From NCBI RefSeq assembly GCF_900188405.1, contig NZ_FZOF01000001.1, positions 310,001 through 374,000 of the forward strand: DNA of 64,000 nt, in the 5' to 3' direction. Below are positions 25,397 through 34,704 of this stretch, in pieces; positions within the stretch are counted from its first letter, which is position 1, and every line of letters begins with the position of its first letter. The notes under the pieces were generated by a model, which saw only the letters and a program-made list of their open reading frames with translations, did not search any database and had not been told where the DNA came from. Source of the stretch: Actinacidiphila glaucinigra. Its GTDB lineage: Bacteria; Actinomycetota; Actinomycetes; Streptomycetales; Streptomycetaceae. The position numbers and the translations under genes are program-made.

Positions 25397-26533
25397 TTAC
25401 TTGGCGACGGCCGCGGCGAGCTTCGACAGCGGCTCGGCGAGCGCGTTGACCGCGTCCGAGAGCTCCTTGCGCTGGTCCTTGCCGACGGTGTCGTAGGACA
25501 CGAACTCCGTCGAGCCGCCGCTCTTGCGGTACTTGTCGAGCAGCGTCGTCAGGGCCGGGAACTGCTTGTCCAGCTCGGCGGTGAGCGCGGCGTCGTTCTC
25601 GGCGGCGACCGGCTTCAGCAGCTCGTACGCCTTCAGCGCGCCCTCGACGTTGGCGTCGAAGTCCGACAGGTCGGTGTGGGAGTAGCGGTCCTCCTCACCG
25701 GTGATCTTGCCGGTGGCGACCTCGTCCAGCAGCTCCTTGGCGCCGTTGGCCATGCTGGTGGCCGTGATGTCGGCCTTGCCGACGCGGGTCTGCCAGTCCT
25801 TCAGGTCGGAGACCAGCTGGTCGGCGAGGGCGCCCTCCTCCGGCCCGGCCTTCTTGTCCTGCCACAGGGACTTCTCCAGCCGGTGCCAGCCGGTCCACTT
25901 CTGGCCGTCCTCCAGGCCGTCCTCGCGGGTGTCGGTCAGCGGGTCGATGTCGCCGAAGGACTCCGCCACCGGCTCGGTGCGCTCCCAGCCGACTCGGGAG
26001 GGCGCGAAGAGCGACTTGGCCTTCTCCACGTCGCCCGCCTTGACGGCGTCGGCGAACTGCTGGACCACCGGGACGGTCTGGTCGGCCTGCTCCTGGACGT
26101 AGGTGCGGTACGCGGCCACCGCGGCGTCCAGACGCGCGTCGCCCTTGGCGGCGCCCTTGCCGGTGACGGTTATCTTCTGGCGGATGCCGTCGCCCTTCAT
26201 GCCGGGCTTGCAGGCGATCTGGTACGTACCGGCCTTGATCTCAGCGGTGATGGTGGCCTTGGTGCCGGGGCCGATGTTCTCCCGCTCGGTCACGATCTGG
26301 TCGCTGGGCGTGTAGACGTAGACCTCGGTGACCTTCGAGCCCTTGTTCTCCACGGCCAACCGGATGTGACCGGCCGGGAAGGTGGTCCTGGAGACCTCGC
26401 ACGTGCTGTCCGTCGCGGTCACCGTGATCGCGTCGGAGGCCTTGCCGTCCGCCTTCTCCGCGCACCCGGTGACGGCGGTGACGGCGACCACCATGCCGGC
26501 GGCGGCTACTGCGGACATGCGGACGGCGGACAT
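25397..26533 (-). CDS. efeO: EfeO, iron-uptake lipoprotein (cupredoxin plus imelysin domain)
   Basis: A 378-residue extracellular component of EfeUOB. A lipoprotein signal (AVTAVTGC) is followed by a cupredoxin-like domain (about 35-120, ending near AGTYQIACKPG) and an M75/imelysin helical domain with the HxxE metal motif GWHRLE. It delivers iron to the EfeU permease. The start ATG 26533 has GGAG upstream. It is the first gene of the operon, with the palindromic iron box 30-64 bases upstream. Confidence 0.95.
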   Translation of the reverse strand: MSAVRMSAVAAAGMVVAVTAVTGCAEKADGKASDAITVTATDSTCEVSRTTFPAGHIRLAVENKGSKVTEVYVYTPSDQIVTERENIGPGTKATITAEIKAGTYQIACKPGMKGDGIRQKITVTGKGAAKGDARLDAAVAAYRTYVQEQADQTVPVVQQFADAVKAGDVEKAKSLFAPSRVGWERTEPVAESFGDIDPLTDTREDGLEDGQKWTGWHRLEKSLWQDKKAGPEEGALADQLVSDLKDWQTRVGKADITATSMANGAKELLDEVATGKITGEEDRYSHTDLSDFDANVEGALKAYELLKPVAAENDAALTAELDKQFPALTTLLDKYRKSGGSTEFVSYDTVGKDQRKELSDAVNALAEPLSKLAAAVAK

Positions 26534-26563
26534 GCGATCTCCAGGCGGCTCAGGGACAGCGGC

Positions 26564-26597
26564 TTAGGCAAGCCTTTCCTGTGAAAGGCTTGCCTAA
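26564..26597 (-). promoter_or_regulatory. Iron box (IdeR/DmdR-type operator) of efeOBU
   Basis: TTAGGCAAGCCTTTC-CTGT-GAAAGGCTTGCCTAA is a perfect 15-bp inverted repeat with a 4-base centre. Each arm resembles the actinobacterial iron-box consensus TTAGGTTAGGCTAACCTAA, so two overlapping or face-to-face repressor dimers could bind. It lies just upstream of efeO, and Fe-loaded DmdR1/IdeR repression is the expected mode. It also lies about 60 bp downstream of nothing on the other side, since map is transcribed toward it and ends at 26657. Confidence 0.85.
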
Positions 26598-26656
26598 CCT
26601 ATCCGAGGCGCCCCGCGGCTATTCATCCTTTTCGCAAAGGAAAGGCAATGGAAAGG

Positions 26657-27505
26657 TCAAGGGAGCGTCAGCACCTCCGCGCCTGTGTCCGTCACCACAA
26701 GGGTGTGCTCGAACTGCGCGGTGCGCTTGCGGTCCTTTGTGACGACCGTCCAGCCGTCGTCCCAGATCTCGTACTCGTGCGTGCCCAGGGTCAGCATCGG
26801 CTCGATGGTGAAGGTCATCCCGGGCTTCATGATCGTGGTGGCGCGCGGGTCGTCGTAATGCGGGACGATCAGGCCGGAGTGGAAGGCGGTGTTGATCCCG
26901 TGGCCCGTGAAGTCGCGCACGACGCCGTAGTCGAACCGTTTGGCATAGGACTCGATGACCCGGCCGATCACATTGATCTGCCGTCCCGGCTTCACCGCTT
27001 TGATGGCGCGATTCAGGGATTCCCGGGTGCGTTCCACCAACAGCCTTGATTCCTCTGCGACTTCACCGACGAAGTAGGTGGCGTTGGTATCGCCGTGCAC
27101 TCCGTGGATGTAGGCGGTGACATCCAGGTTGACGATGTCGCCGTCGCGCAGCTCGGTGGAGTCGGGGATGCCGTGGCAGATGACCTCGTTGACGGAGGAG
27201 CACAGCGACTTGGGGAAGCCCCGGTACCCGAGGTCCGAGGGGTAGGCCTGGTGGTCGCACATGTACTCGTGGGCGATCCGGTCCAGCTCGTCGGTGGCGA
27301 CACCGGGCGCGATGGCCTTCGCCGCCTCCTCCATGGCCTGTGCGGCGATCCGCGAGGCGATCCGCATCTTCTCGATCGTCTCCGCCGACTGCACCTCCGG
27401 GCCGTCGTACGGCCGCGGGGCCGGCCTGCCCACGTACTCCGGACGCGGGATCGAGGCGGGCACGGAACGGGTGGGGGAGAGCTTGCCGGGAACCAGGACA
27501 GACAT
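26657..27505 (-). CDS. map: Methionine aminopeptidase, type I with N-terminal extension
   Basis: Removes the initiator methionine from new proteins, 282 residues. The metal ligands are visible in order: NLDVTAY (Asp), HGDTNATY (Asp), GHGINTAFH (His), IEPML (Glu) and AQFEHT (Glu), with substrate-pocket His in VICHGIPD. The first 40 residues ([16 protein letters not shown]) form the proline-rich extension of actinobacterial MetAP1c-type enzymes that reaches toward the ribosome. Start ATG 27505 follows TACACT by seven bases, a leaderless-type promoter. Confidence 0.95.
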   Translation of the reverse strand: MSVLVPGKLSPTRSVPASIPRPEYVGRPAPRPYDGPEVQSAETIEKMRIASRIAAQAMEEAAKAIAPGVATDELDRIAHEYMCDHQAYPSDLGYRGFPKSLCSSVNEVICHGIPDSTELRDGDIVNLDVTAYIHGVHGDTNATYFVGEVAEESRLLVERTRESLNRAIKAVKPGRQINVIGRVIESYAKRFDYGVVRDFTGHGINTAFHSGLIVPHYDDPRATTIMKPGMTFTIEPMLTLGTHEYEIWDDGWTVVTKDRKRTAQFEHTLVVTDTGAEVLTLP

Positions 27506-27569
27506 GTCGGCGAGTGTATCGGCGGCCGGTCGGGCAGCATGGCGGCAGGACGTCGTACGAGGAGGGACG

Positions 27570-27803
27570 ATGGCGCTGTTCAGGCGAGTCCGCAAGCCCG
27601 CGGGGAAGCCCGGCGAGTGGTTCTACTGCATCGAGCACCACAAGGTCGAGGAGGGGCCCGAGTGCCCCGCCAAGGACCGGATGGGGCCGTACCCGAGCCG
27701 CGCGGACGCGGAGCGGGCGATGGAGACGGCCGCCGAGCGGAACCTGCAGTGGGAGAACGACCCGCGGTGGAAGGACCGCGCGCGGGAGGAGGGGGAGGAC
27801 TGA
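27570..27803 (+). CDS. Small conserved actinobacterial protein
   Basis: 77 residues, very hydrophilic, with a fold-like pattern [21 protein letters not shown], then [18 protein letters not shown]. The two Cys and two His could bind a metal. I recognise this as a widely conserved Streptomyces small protein often annotated next to methionine aminopeptidase, but no function is known to me. A GGAGGG ribosome site stands just before ATG 27570. It is divergent from map, 64 bp apart. Confidence 0.8.
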   Translation: MALFRRVRKPAGKPGEWFYCIEHHKVEEGPECPAKDRMGPYPSRADAERAMETAAERNLQWENDPRWKDRAREEGED

Positions 27804-27836
27804 CCCGGCCGCCTGTGCCGGGTGCACGATGGAGGG

Positions 27837-28835
27837 GTGAAACTCGGTCTGGCCGGTGACACCATGCTCGGCCGCATGGTCGCCGCGCGGCTGGCCGAGG
27901 CCCCGCCGGAGGCGCTCTTCTCCGACGAGGTCGTGGCCGTCGCGCGGGAGGCGGACCTCTTCGTCCTCAACCTGGAGTGCGCGATCTCCGACCGCGGCGA
28001 GCCGTGGCCCGACCCCCTCAAGCCCTTCTTCTTCCGTGCCCCGCCGGTCGCCGTGCGCGCCCTGACGCACCTGGGCGTGAGCTGCGTCAACCTGGCCAAC
28101 AACCACGCCCTGGACTACGGCCGCACGGCGTTGCTGGACACCCTGGAGCACCTGGCCGCCGCCGGGATCGCCGCCGTCGGGGCCGGGCCGGACGAGGCCG
28201 CCGCGCGCGCCCCGGCGGTGCTGGCCGGCCGGGGCGGCCCCGCGGGCTCCCCGGGCCTGGGCGTCGTCGGCGTCACCGACCATCCGGCGGAGTACGCGGC
28301 GGGACCGGACCGCCCCGGGGTCGCCTACGCTGACCTGGGCGAGGGCGTCCCGCGCTGGCTCACCGACGGCGTCGCGAGCCTGCGCACGCGGACCCCGGCG
28401 GTGCTCGTCACCCCGCACTGGGGGCCCAACATGACCACCGGCCCGGCCCGCCGCATCCGTGCCGCGGCCGCCGCCCTGCGCACGGCCGGCGCCGCCCTCG
28501 TGGCGGGCACGTCCGCGCACGTCTTCCACGGCGTGACGGACGGGGTGCTCTACGACCTCGGCGACTTCGTCGACGACTACGCGACCGACCCGAGGCTGCG
28601 CAACGACCGCGGTCTGCTCTTCCTCGTCGCCTTCGACCCCGCCGGCCGGCGCCCCGTCCGGCTGGAGGCGGTGCCGATCGCCCTCGACTTCTGCTTCACC
28701 CGCCTGGCCGACCGCGCCGAACGGGCCTGGATCGCGCGGCGGTTCCGGCGCGCCTGCGCGGCGTTCGGGCACGAGGTCACGGAGGAGCGCGGCCGCCTCG
28801 TGGTCTGCTGGGACGGGGAAGCTACCCGCCCGTAG
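27837..28835 (+). CDS. CapA-family (PgsA-like) metallophosphatase-fold protein
   Basis: A 332-residue protein of the CapA/poly-gamma-glutamate synthesis family, a calcineurin-like phosphoesterase fold. Motifs are LGLAGDTMLGR (metal Asp), LFVLNLECAIS, CVNLANNHALDYG (NNH), VTPHWGPN and GTSAHVFHG. There is no signal peptide, so it is not a capsule export protein in the usual sense; many actinobacterial relatives are of unknown role. Start GTG 27837 is taken because CACGAT (27825-27830) is six bases upstream; an in-frame GTG at 27822 is the alternative. Confidence 0.85.
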   Translation: MKLGLAGDTMLGRMVAARLAEAPPEALFSDEVVAVAREADLFVLNLECAISDRGEPWPDPLKPFFFRAPPVAVRALTHLGVSCVNLANNHALDYGRTALLDTLEHLAAAGIAAVGAGPDEAAARAPAVLAGRGGPAGSPGLGVVGVTDHPAEYAAGPDRPGVAYADLGEGVPRWLTDGVASLRTRTPAVLVTPHWGPNMTTGPARRIRAAAAALRTAGAALVAGTSAHVFHGVTDGVLYDLGDFVDDYATDPRLRNDRGLLFLVAFDPAGRRPVRLEAVPIALDFCFTRLADRAERAWIARRFRRACAAFGHEVTEERGRLVVCWDGEATRP

Positions 28836-28875
28836 CACAGACACCCCCTTCCTGTCCGAGATTCCGAACGGATTG

Positions 28876-28887
28876 AGGTCCAGACCA
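28876..28887 (+). promoter_or_regulatory. DasR-type element upstream of the Gln-rich secreted protein
   Basis: AGGTCCAGACCA matches the core of the DasR-responsive element, usually written with a TGGTCTAGACCA centre. The same 12-mer occurs at 29726-29737 in the chitinase promoter region. It sits 68 bases before the ATG of the Gln-rich gene, suggesting joint control by N-acetylglucosamine. Confidence 0.65.
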
Positions 28888-28955
28888 GCGGCGCTCCGTT
28901 TCCCAAGGCACGTGGACCGGATCCGACCGACGGCCGGTCGGAGGAAAGGGGCCCC

Positions 28956-29624
28956 ATGTCCAGGAAACGCACGATGAGCACCAAGCAGAAGATCGCGCTC
29001 ATGACCGGGGCGGCGACCCTGGCCGGCGGTTTCGCCGTGGTGACGATGAGCATGGGCCACGCCTCGGTGGTGTGCGACGGGCTCGACCAGGCGCTGCGCA
29101 ACAACGAGAGCTTCATCGCGGGCCAACGCGCCAACCCCGACGCCCAGTCGGCGGCGCGGATCGCCAACCGCGAGGCCGTGATCAAGCAGATCAACGTGCA
29201 GCGGGAGGCCTCCGGTTGCGGGGCCGCCCCGGCGGCGCCCGCGGCGCCCGCCGCCCCCGCCGGGCAGGGTCAGGGCCAGAACCAGCAGGGGCAGAACCAG
29301 GGTCAGAACCAGAATCAGGGTCAGAACCAGGGCCAGAACCAGGGCCAGGCCGCGCCGCCGGCGGGCGGCGCCGGCGGTCAGGTCGTCTGCGCGGGCTCGA
29401 CGGTCACCCTTTCCGGCGAGGCCGGCGCGCCCGCCGCCTCCAGCAACCAGTTCCCGCTGGGCACCAGGCTCAAGGTGACCAACCTGGACAACAACAAGTC
29501 GACGACGGTGACGGTGACCTCGCCTTCCGGGAGCTGCGCGCTGCTGAACAACGCGGCCTTCGAGCAGGTCCGGGAGCCCGGCAAGTTCCTCATCAGGAAG
29601 GCGCGCATCGAGCGCGTCGGCTGA
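28956..29624 (+). CDS. Secreted Gln-rich protein with RlpA-like domain
   Basis: 222 residues. A signal peptide ([18 protein letters not shown], cleaved near GHA-SVV) is followed by a short helical region with two cysteines, a repeat linker of NQGQ units (about 105-130) and a C-terminal double-psi beta-barrel-like domain. That domain includes [16 protein letters not shown] and [16 protein letters not shown], reminiscent of RlpA/expansin-type folds. The key RlpA Asp-His pair is not evident, so it may bind instead of cleave glycans. GGAGG precedes ATG 28956. A DasR-type site upstream and the next-door chitinase point to a role in chitin or wall handling. Confidence 0.8.
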   Translation: MSRKRTMSTKQKIALMTGAATLAGGFAVVTMSMGHASVVCDGLDQALRNNESFIAGQRANPDAQSAARIANREAVIKQINVQREASGCGAAPAAPAAPAAPAGQGQGQNQQGQNQGQNQNQGQNQGQNQGQAAPPAGGAGGQVVCAGSTVTLSGEAGAPAASSNQFPLGTRLKVTNLDNNKSTTVTVTSPSGSCALLNNAAFEQVREPGKFLIRKARIERVG

Positions 29625-29673
29625 CCGGGACCCCTCGGCCGGTCCGGGCCACTGCCGTACCAGGAAGCGGCGG

Positions 29674-29752
29674 TGGTCCGGACCTCTTGACGGGAGCACG
29701 ACAGTCCGCTTCAATCCGCGGAGACAGGTCCAGACCAACGGTCCAGACCACT
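29674..29752 (+). promoter_or_regulatory. Chitinase promoter with DasR-type repeats
   Basis: TTGACG (29687-29692) and TTCAAT (29710-29715) form a promoter with a 17-bp spacer. Three GGTCC-GACC elements surround it: TGGTCCGGACCT at 29674-29685, touching the -35; AGGTCCAGACCA at 29726-29737; CGGTCCAGACCACT at 29739-29752. The last two form the roughly 13-bp-spaced direct repeat known from Streptomyces chitinase promoters and DasR targets. Repression by DasR, relieved by amino-sugar phosphates, is the expected control. Confidence 0.75.
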
Positions 29753-29790
29753 CGCACAGCGCAGCCCCCCGCCCCCCACAGGGAGGTCAC

Positions 29791-31488
29791 GTGCTCTTCC
29801 GTCGTCATGTCCCCCGTACCGGATCGCGCAGATCCCGCTTCCTCGCCGGCGTCACCGCCGCCTTCCTCGCCGCCGCGGGCAGCCTGATCGCCCTGCCCGG
29901 CACCGCCCACGCCGCCAACCTCGTCGCCAACCCGGGCTTCGAGAGCGGCAGCCTCTCCGGCTGGTCCTGCTCCGGCGGATCGGTCGTCAGCAGCCCCGTG
30001 CACGGCGGCACCAAGGCACTGGCCGGCGCGGTCAGCAGCAGCGACACCGCCCAGTGCACCCAGACCGTCTCCGTGCAGCCCAACACCGCGTACTCGCTGT
30101 CCGGCTGGGTGCGCGGCGCGTACGTCTACCTCGGGGTCACCGGCGGCGCGTCCACCTGGACGCCGTCCGCCGCCTCCTACACGCAGCTCACCGTCCCCTT
30201 CACCACCGGCGCCTCGCAGACCAGCGTCCAGATCTATGTGCACGGCTGGTACGCGCAGGGCACCTACAACGCCGACGACATCAGCCTCGACGGCCCCGGC
30301 GGCGGGGGCGGCGGGGACACCCAGGCGCCCACCGCGCCCAGCGGCCTCACCTCGACCGGCAAGACCTCCTCCAGCGTCTCGCTGTCCTGGAACGCCGCCA
30401 CCGACAACACCGGCGTCACCAGCTACGACGTCTACCGCGGCAGCACCCTCGCCACCACGGTGACCGGCACCTCCGCCACCGTCACCGGGCTGGCCGCGAG
30501 CACCGCGTACACCTTCACCGTCAAGGCGCGCGACGCCGCGGGCAACACCTCGGCCGCCTCCAACGCGGTGAGCGTCACCACCAGCGCGGGCGGCGGCGGG
30601 GGCACCGGCTTCAAACAGGCCGCGCCCTACCTCTACCTCGGCTGGGGCGACCCGCCGAGCCCGTCCACGGTGATGAGCGCCACCGGCATCAAGTGGTTCA
30701 CGATGGCCTTCATCCTCTCCTCCGGCGGCTGCAACCCGGCCTGGGACGGCTCCCGTCCGCTGACCGGCGGCACCGACCAGTCCACCATCAACGCCATCCG
30801 CGCCGCCGGCGGCGACATCGTCCCGTCCATCGGCGGCTGGAGCGGCAACAAGCTCGGGCCCAACTGCTCCACGCCCGAGGCGCTCGCCGGCGCGTACCAG
30901 AAGGTGATCGACGCCTACGGCCTCAAGGCGATCGACGTCGACATCGAGAACACCGACGAGTTCGAGAGCGAGGTCGTCCAGGACCGCGTCCTGAACGCGC
31001 TGAAGATCGTCAAGCAGAACAACCCCGGCATCCGCACGATCATCACCTTCGGCACCTCGACGACCGGTCCCAGCTACTGGGGCAACCGCCTCGTCGAGCG
31101 GGCCAACGCACTCGGCGCCAACATCGACGTCTTCACCATCATGCCGTTCGACTTCGGCGGCGGCGCCGACATGTACGGCAACACCGTGAACGCCGCCGAG
31201 GGCCTCAAGGCCAAGCTGAAGTCCACCTTCGGCTGGGACGACGCCACCGCCTACGCCCACCTCGGGATCTCCGGCATGAACGGGCTGAGCGACCAGCAGG
31301 AGACCACCACCCCGGCCATCTGGACCCAGATCCGGGACTGGGCCAACTCCCACCACATCGCCCGGCTCGCCTACTGGTCCGTCAACCGGGACCGCCCGTG
31401 CCCCGGCGGCGGTGTGACCAGCAACTGCTCCGGCATCAACCAGAGCACCTGGCAGTTCACCTCGATCACCGCCGGCTTCACCGGCTGA
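29791..31488 (+). CDS. Secreted family 18 chitinase with CBM and FN3 domains
   Basis: A 565-residue exported chitinase. An Arg-rich signal peptide ends near residue 41 ([11 protein letters not shown]). A carbohydrate-binding module ([18 protein letters not shown], about 42-165), a Gly-rich linker, a fibronectin III domain (175-262), a second Gly linker and a GH18 barrel (about 275-565) follow. The catalytic segment is [11 protein letters not shown], with Glu386 as the acid. SIGGWSG and MPFDFGGG are also typical; the family resembles ChiC/ChiD-type endochitinases. GTG 29791 follows GGGAGG. It converges with an MFS gene, 22 bp between stops. Confidence 0.95.
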   Translation: MLFRRHVPRTGSRRSRFLAGVTAAFLAAAGSLIALPGTAHAANLVANPGFESGSLSGWSCSGGSVVSSPVHGGTKALAGAVSSSDTAQCTQTVSVQPNTAYSLSGWVRGAYVYLGVTGGASTWTPSAASYTQLTVPFTTGASQTSVQIYVHGWYAQGTYNADDISLDGPGGGGGGDTQAPTAPSGLTSTGKTSSSVSLSWNAATDNTGVTSYDVYRGSTLATTVTGTSATVTGLAASTAYTFTVKARDAAGNTSAASNAVSVTTSAGGGGGTGFKQAAPYLYLGWGDPPSPSTVMSATGIKWFTMAFILSSGGCNPAWDGSRPLTGGTDQSTINAIRAAGGDIVPSIGGWSGNKLGPNCSTPEALAGAYQKVIDAYGLKAIDVDIENTDEFESEVVQDRVLNALKIVKQNNPGIRTIITFGTSTTGPSYWGNRLVERANALGANIDVFTIMPFDFGGGADMYGNTVNAAEGLKAKLKSTFGWDDATAYAHLGISGMNGLSDQQETTTPAIWTQIRDWANSHHIARLAYWSVNRDRPCPGGGVTSNCSGINQSTWQFTSITAGFTG

Positions 31489-31510
31489 TCGGACCCCCGC
31501 CCCCCACGGG

Positions 31511-32785
31511 TCAGGCGGCGGAGGACACCGCGTCCTCCGCCGCCTTGCGCATGCCCACGGCGTGCTCGTTGGTCCGGGCGTCGTACGCCATCAGCGTCGG
31601 CAGGCAGGCTGCCAGGGCCCCGACCGCCGCCACGCACGCCAGCCCGCCGGTCCACACCGAGGTGCGCAGGCCCAGCAGCGCCGCCGAGCCGCCGGCCCGC
31701 ACCTGGCCGAACTGCGGGCCGATGGTGAAGGAGAGCAGTTCGATGCCGGCCAGCCGGCCGCGCAGCGCGTCGGGGATGGTCTGGTTCCAGATGGTGGCCC
31801 GGAACACCCCGCTGACCATGTCGAAAGCGCCCGCCAGCGCCAGGAAGGCCAGCACCGCCCAGACGTTGCCGGACCAGCCGGCCGCCGCCATGCACAGCCC
31901 GAAGCCCGCCGCGGCCAGCACGACCGCCCGACCGTGCCGGTGCACCCGCGACGACCAGCCGCCGGTGAGGCTCATCAGCAGCGCACCGGCCGGCAGGGCC
32001 GCGTACATCAGGCCCAGCGACCAGGGCGCGCCCAGGTCGTCCGCGATGAAGGGGAACACGGCGATCGGGAAGGCCAGTCCGGTGGCGGCGATGTCCACCA
32101 CGTAGGTGCCCAGCAGTTCCTTGCGGCTCCAGGCGTAGCGCGCGCCCTCCGCGATCGAGCGCAGCGACGGGCGCTTCGCGTCGTGCGAGGGCGGTGAGGG
32201 CCGCAGCCCGAGGCCGAGGACGACCGAGAGGGCGAAGGTGAGGGTGTCGACGGCGTACGCCCACCGCAGGCCCGCGTACGCGATCAGCACACCCGCCAGT
32301 GAGGGCGCCGCGATCGCGCCGATCTGCCAGCGCAGCGCGTTCAGCGAGGCGGCCGCGGTCAGTTGCCCGTGCGGGACGATGCGCTGCACGATCGCCTCCA
32401 GCGCCGGCCGCTGGAGCCCGCCCAGCGCGCTGGTCAGCGCGGCGACCACGTACAGCGGCCACAGCAGCGGCCGCGGCAGCAGGGCGTTGAGCAGCAGCAC
32501 GGCCGACAGCACCCCGAGGGCCGCCTCCGTCCACAGGATGAGCTTGCGGCGGTCCAGGGCGTCCGCGAGCGCCCCGCCGTAGAGGCCGCAGACGATCAGC
32601 GGCACCAGTTCGACGGCGCCGAGGGCGCCGACCGCGAGGGTGGAGCCGGTCATTTCCTTGACCTGGACCGGGAGGGCCACGAAGGTCAGGAAGCTGCCGA
32701 AGCTCGTGATCAGGCCCGCGCACCACATCAGGCGGAAGTCGCGCGAGGTCCGCCACGGTGCGAGGTCGGGAAGGAATCTGGACAC
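31511..32785 (-). CDS. MFS transporter
   Basis: A 424-residue, 12-helix major facilitator. The N-terminus is VSRFLPDLAPWRTSRDFRLMWCAGLITSFG, then the loop ALADALDRRKLILWTEA and AFDMVSGVFRATIWNQTIPDALRGRLAGIELL, a pattern of the MFS-3/EntS-like exporter branch. GTG 32785 is chosen because the preceding frame is Arg/Pro-rich and not family-like. The 289-bp gap upstream (32786-33074) shows no gene. Substrate unknown; siderophore or drug export would be usual in this branch. Confidence 0.85.
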   Translation of the reverse strand: MSRFLPDLAPWRTSRDFRLMWCAGLITSFGSFLTFVALPVQVKEMTGSTLAVGALGAVELVPLIVCGLYGGALADALDRRKLILWTEAALGVLSAVLLLNALLPRPLLWPLYVVAALTSALGGLQRPALEAIVQRIVPHGQLTAAASLNALRWQIGAIAAPSLAGVLIAYAGLRWAYAVDTLTFALSVVLGLGLRPSPPSHDAKRPSLRSIAEGARYAWSRKELLGTYVVDIAATGLAFPIAVFPFIADDLGAPWSLGLMYAALPAGALLMSLTGGWSSRVHRHGRAVVLAAAGFGLCMAAAGWSGNVWAVLAFLALAGAFDMVSGVFRATIWNQTIPDALRGRLAGIELLSFTIGPQFGQVRAGGSAALLGLRTSVWTGGLACVAAVGALAACLPTLMAYDARTNEHAVGMRKAAEDAVSSAA

Positions 32786-33074
32786 GAGGTCGCATGCTCC
32801 GTGCACGGACCTCTCGGCGCAACCGGATTTTCCCGCCCGTGCCCCGTGACCGGGAGGGTCGGGCGGTCGGGTCGGACGGCGGCCGCGAGGCACCGGTGCG
32901 GCCCGCCTGTCCTCGACCGGTGTCACCGGCGACCAGTGGTGGCACATGCGGCGTTCGTGGCCCGGCGGCCTTCCGCGCGAGTGCGGGTCCGCGCTGACGA
33001 CGGCACGGACGGGCTCACCTGCGGGTGCCGCTCACGCCGCGGCCCCGCGCGGGACCTGGTGGCGGGCATCGCCG

Positions 33075-34034
33075 TCAGCGCAGCAGCCCCGCGGCCGCCA
33101 GCCGCTGCCGGACCACCGCGACGGCGGTGTCGTCCAGCGGGACCTGCGGGGGCGCCGTGGCCGCGCAGCCGATGACGCCGCGCAGCCGCAGCGCCGTCTT
33201 GAACGCGCCCAGCGCGGAGGAACTCGGGCCCATCGGCGTGGAGTCCGCGCCCGCGTCGACGATGGCGAAGAGCTGCGCGAGCCGGTCCTGCTCCGCCGCG
33301 GCCTCCCGCCAGCGTCCCGCGACGGCGTGCGCGTGGAGCCGTACGTAGCCGTGCGGGTCCACGTTGCCGAGACCGGGGACGACGCCGTGCGCGCCCGCCA
33401 GCAGGGCTCCGTCCACGGCGAGTTCGGAACCGGTGAGCACGGCGAAGGAGGAGTCCAGGCCGCGGCGGCGCAGCTCGGTCAGCAGCCGGCGCATGGGGCC
33501 GTCGGCGCCGCTGCTGTCCTTCAGGCCGGCCAGGGTGCCCTCCTCGGCGAGGGCCAGCACGGTCGCCGCGGGCAGCTTGGTGTGCACCGCGGAGGGGATG
33601 TCGTACGCGAACAGCGGCGCCCCGCCCGCCCCGTCCCGCACCCGGCGGAAGTGGTCGGCGATCTCCATCGGATGCGTCGCCGCGTAGAAGGGCGCGGTCG
33701 CCACCAGGGCGTCGGCGCCCGCCGCGACGGCGGCCCGCGCGTGCTCCAGCACACGCGGGGTGGTCATGTCGACGACACCGGCCAGCACGGGCACCCGGCC
33801 CCCGACGGCCTCCACGACCGTCGTGAGCGCGGTGTGCCGCTGCGCGTCGGTGAGGAAGGCCGTCTCGCCGCTGGACCCCAGGGCGAAGACCCCGTGGACC
33901 CCGGCCGACAGGACGTGCCCGACCAGGGCGCGCAGGCCCGCGGTGTCGACGTCCCCCGTCTCCGTGAGCGGGGTGCACAGAGGTGGTACGACCCCGCGCA
34001 GCGGGCGGAGCGGATCGGTCCCGGTTGCGGTCAT
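33075..34034 (-). CDS. Dihydrodipicolinate synthase/N-acetylneuraminate lyase family aldolase
   Basis: A TIM-barrel class I aldolase of 319 residues. Features are GVVPPLCTPLTETGDVD, ALGSSGETAFLT (pyruvate-binding loop), FAYDIPSAV (catalytic Tyr) and LAGLKDSSGAD (Schiff-base Lys). It is unlikely to be the lysine-pathway DapA because it is the last gene of an operon with a FadR-type regulator and a SIS-like protein. A sugar-acid or keto-acid lyase role is more likely. Its ATG 34034 is only ten bases after the upstream stop. Confidence 0.85.
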   Translation of the reverse strand: MTATGTDPLRPLRGVVPPLCTPLTETGDVDTAGLRALVGHVLSAGVHGVFALGSSGETAFLTDAQRHTALTTVVEAVGGRVPVLAGVVDMTTPRVLEHARAAVAAGADALVATAPFYAATHPMEIADHFRRVRDGAGGAPLFAYDIPSAVHTKLPAATVLALAEEGTLAGLKDSSGADGPMRRLLTELRRRGLDSSFAVLTGSELAVDGALLAGAHGVVPGLGNVDPHGYVRLHAHAVAGRWREAAAEQDRLAQLFAIVDAGADSTPMGPSSSALGAFKTALRLRGVIGCAATAPPQVPLDDTAVAVVRQRLAAAGLLR

Positions 34035-34044
34035 GGACGGCTTC

Positions 34045-34638
34045 CTACCAGCTCGCCGGGGGCGGCGACACCAGGTGCTCGGCGAGCCGGGAAAGTCGTG
34101 GCAGCCGGTCCCGCAGCCGCACCCGGCGTCCGGCCGCCGCGCTGACCAGGTGCTGCAGCACGTCCATGCCGACCTCGGAGGGCTCCGGCGGCACGGTGAG
34201 CGCCTCGTGCGCCAGCCCGCGCAACTCGGGGTCGCCGGCGTCCATCGCCAGCACGGTCGCGCCCGAGCGCCGCGCGTCGTCCACCCGCTCCAGCAGCCCG
34301 GCCTCGGCCCGCTCGGGGGTGACGACCAGTACCGTCTCGCCCCTGCGCGCGGCCTCCAGACGGGCCGTCCCGACCGCCAGGTGAGGGGGTGCGCCCTGTG
34401 GCACGCGGTGCCGCACCAGCGTCGGCGACAGCTCCGGCAGCCCGCTCCACGCGGCCTCGTCGTCCAGATGGGCCGCCATGTGCCAGGGCTCGTAGCCCCC
34501 GCTGCCGACGAGCAGCAGCCCGCCCGCGGGCCCCCGGCGGACGGCCCCGCGCAGCGAGCCGGCGAAGGACCGGGTCAGCTCCGGCCACTCGCTTCCGGCG
34601 AGCAGTTCACGGACGACCTCGACCCGTACGGCATCCAT
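34045..34638 (-). CDS. Unrecognised SIS-like protein in FadR/aldolase operon
   Basis: 197 residues, soluble. The segment GLLLVGSGGYEPWHMAAHLDD followed by alternating hydrophobic strands (ETVLVVTPERAEAG, ATVLAMDAGD) resembles a sugar isomerase (SIS) fold that senses or binds phosphosugars, but I do not recognise the family. Start ATG 34638. It lies 66 bp downstream of the FadR-type gene and ten bases upstream of the aldolase start, so it belongs to the same operon. Its role is probably tied to the aldolase substrate. Confidence 0.7.
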   Translation of the reverse strand: MDAVRVEVVRELLAGSEWPELTRSFAGSLRGAVRRGPAGGLLLVGSGGYEPWHMAAHLDDEAAWSGLPELSPTLVRHRVPQGAPPHLAVGTARLEAARRGETVLVVTPERAEAGLLERVDDARRSGATVLAMDAGDPELRGLAHEALTVPPEPSEVGMDVLQHLVSAAAGRRVRLRDRLPRLSRLAEHLVSPPPASW

Positions 34639-34704
34639 GCCCCGCATCCTCGCGGACCGCGCCCCCGCCCGGCCCCGCTTCGCGCCCCGCTCACCCGAAC
34701 GGGG

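Noticed and set aside
27063..29738. An 891-codon frame on the minus strand through map, CapA and the Gln-rich gene
   Set aside because: It crosses three convincing genes on both strands, and its translation is of low-complexity, frame-shadow type.
33075..34034. Assignment as lysine-pathway DapA
   Set aside because: The operon with a FadR-type regulator and a SIS-like protein argues for another aldolase role; only the family call is kept.
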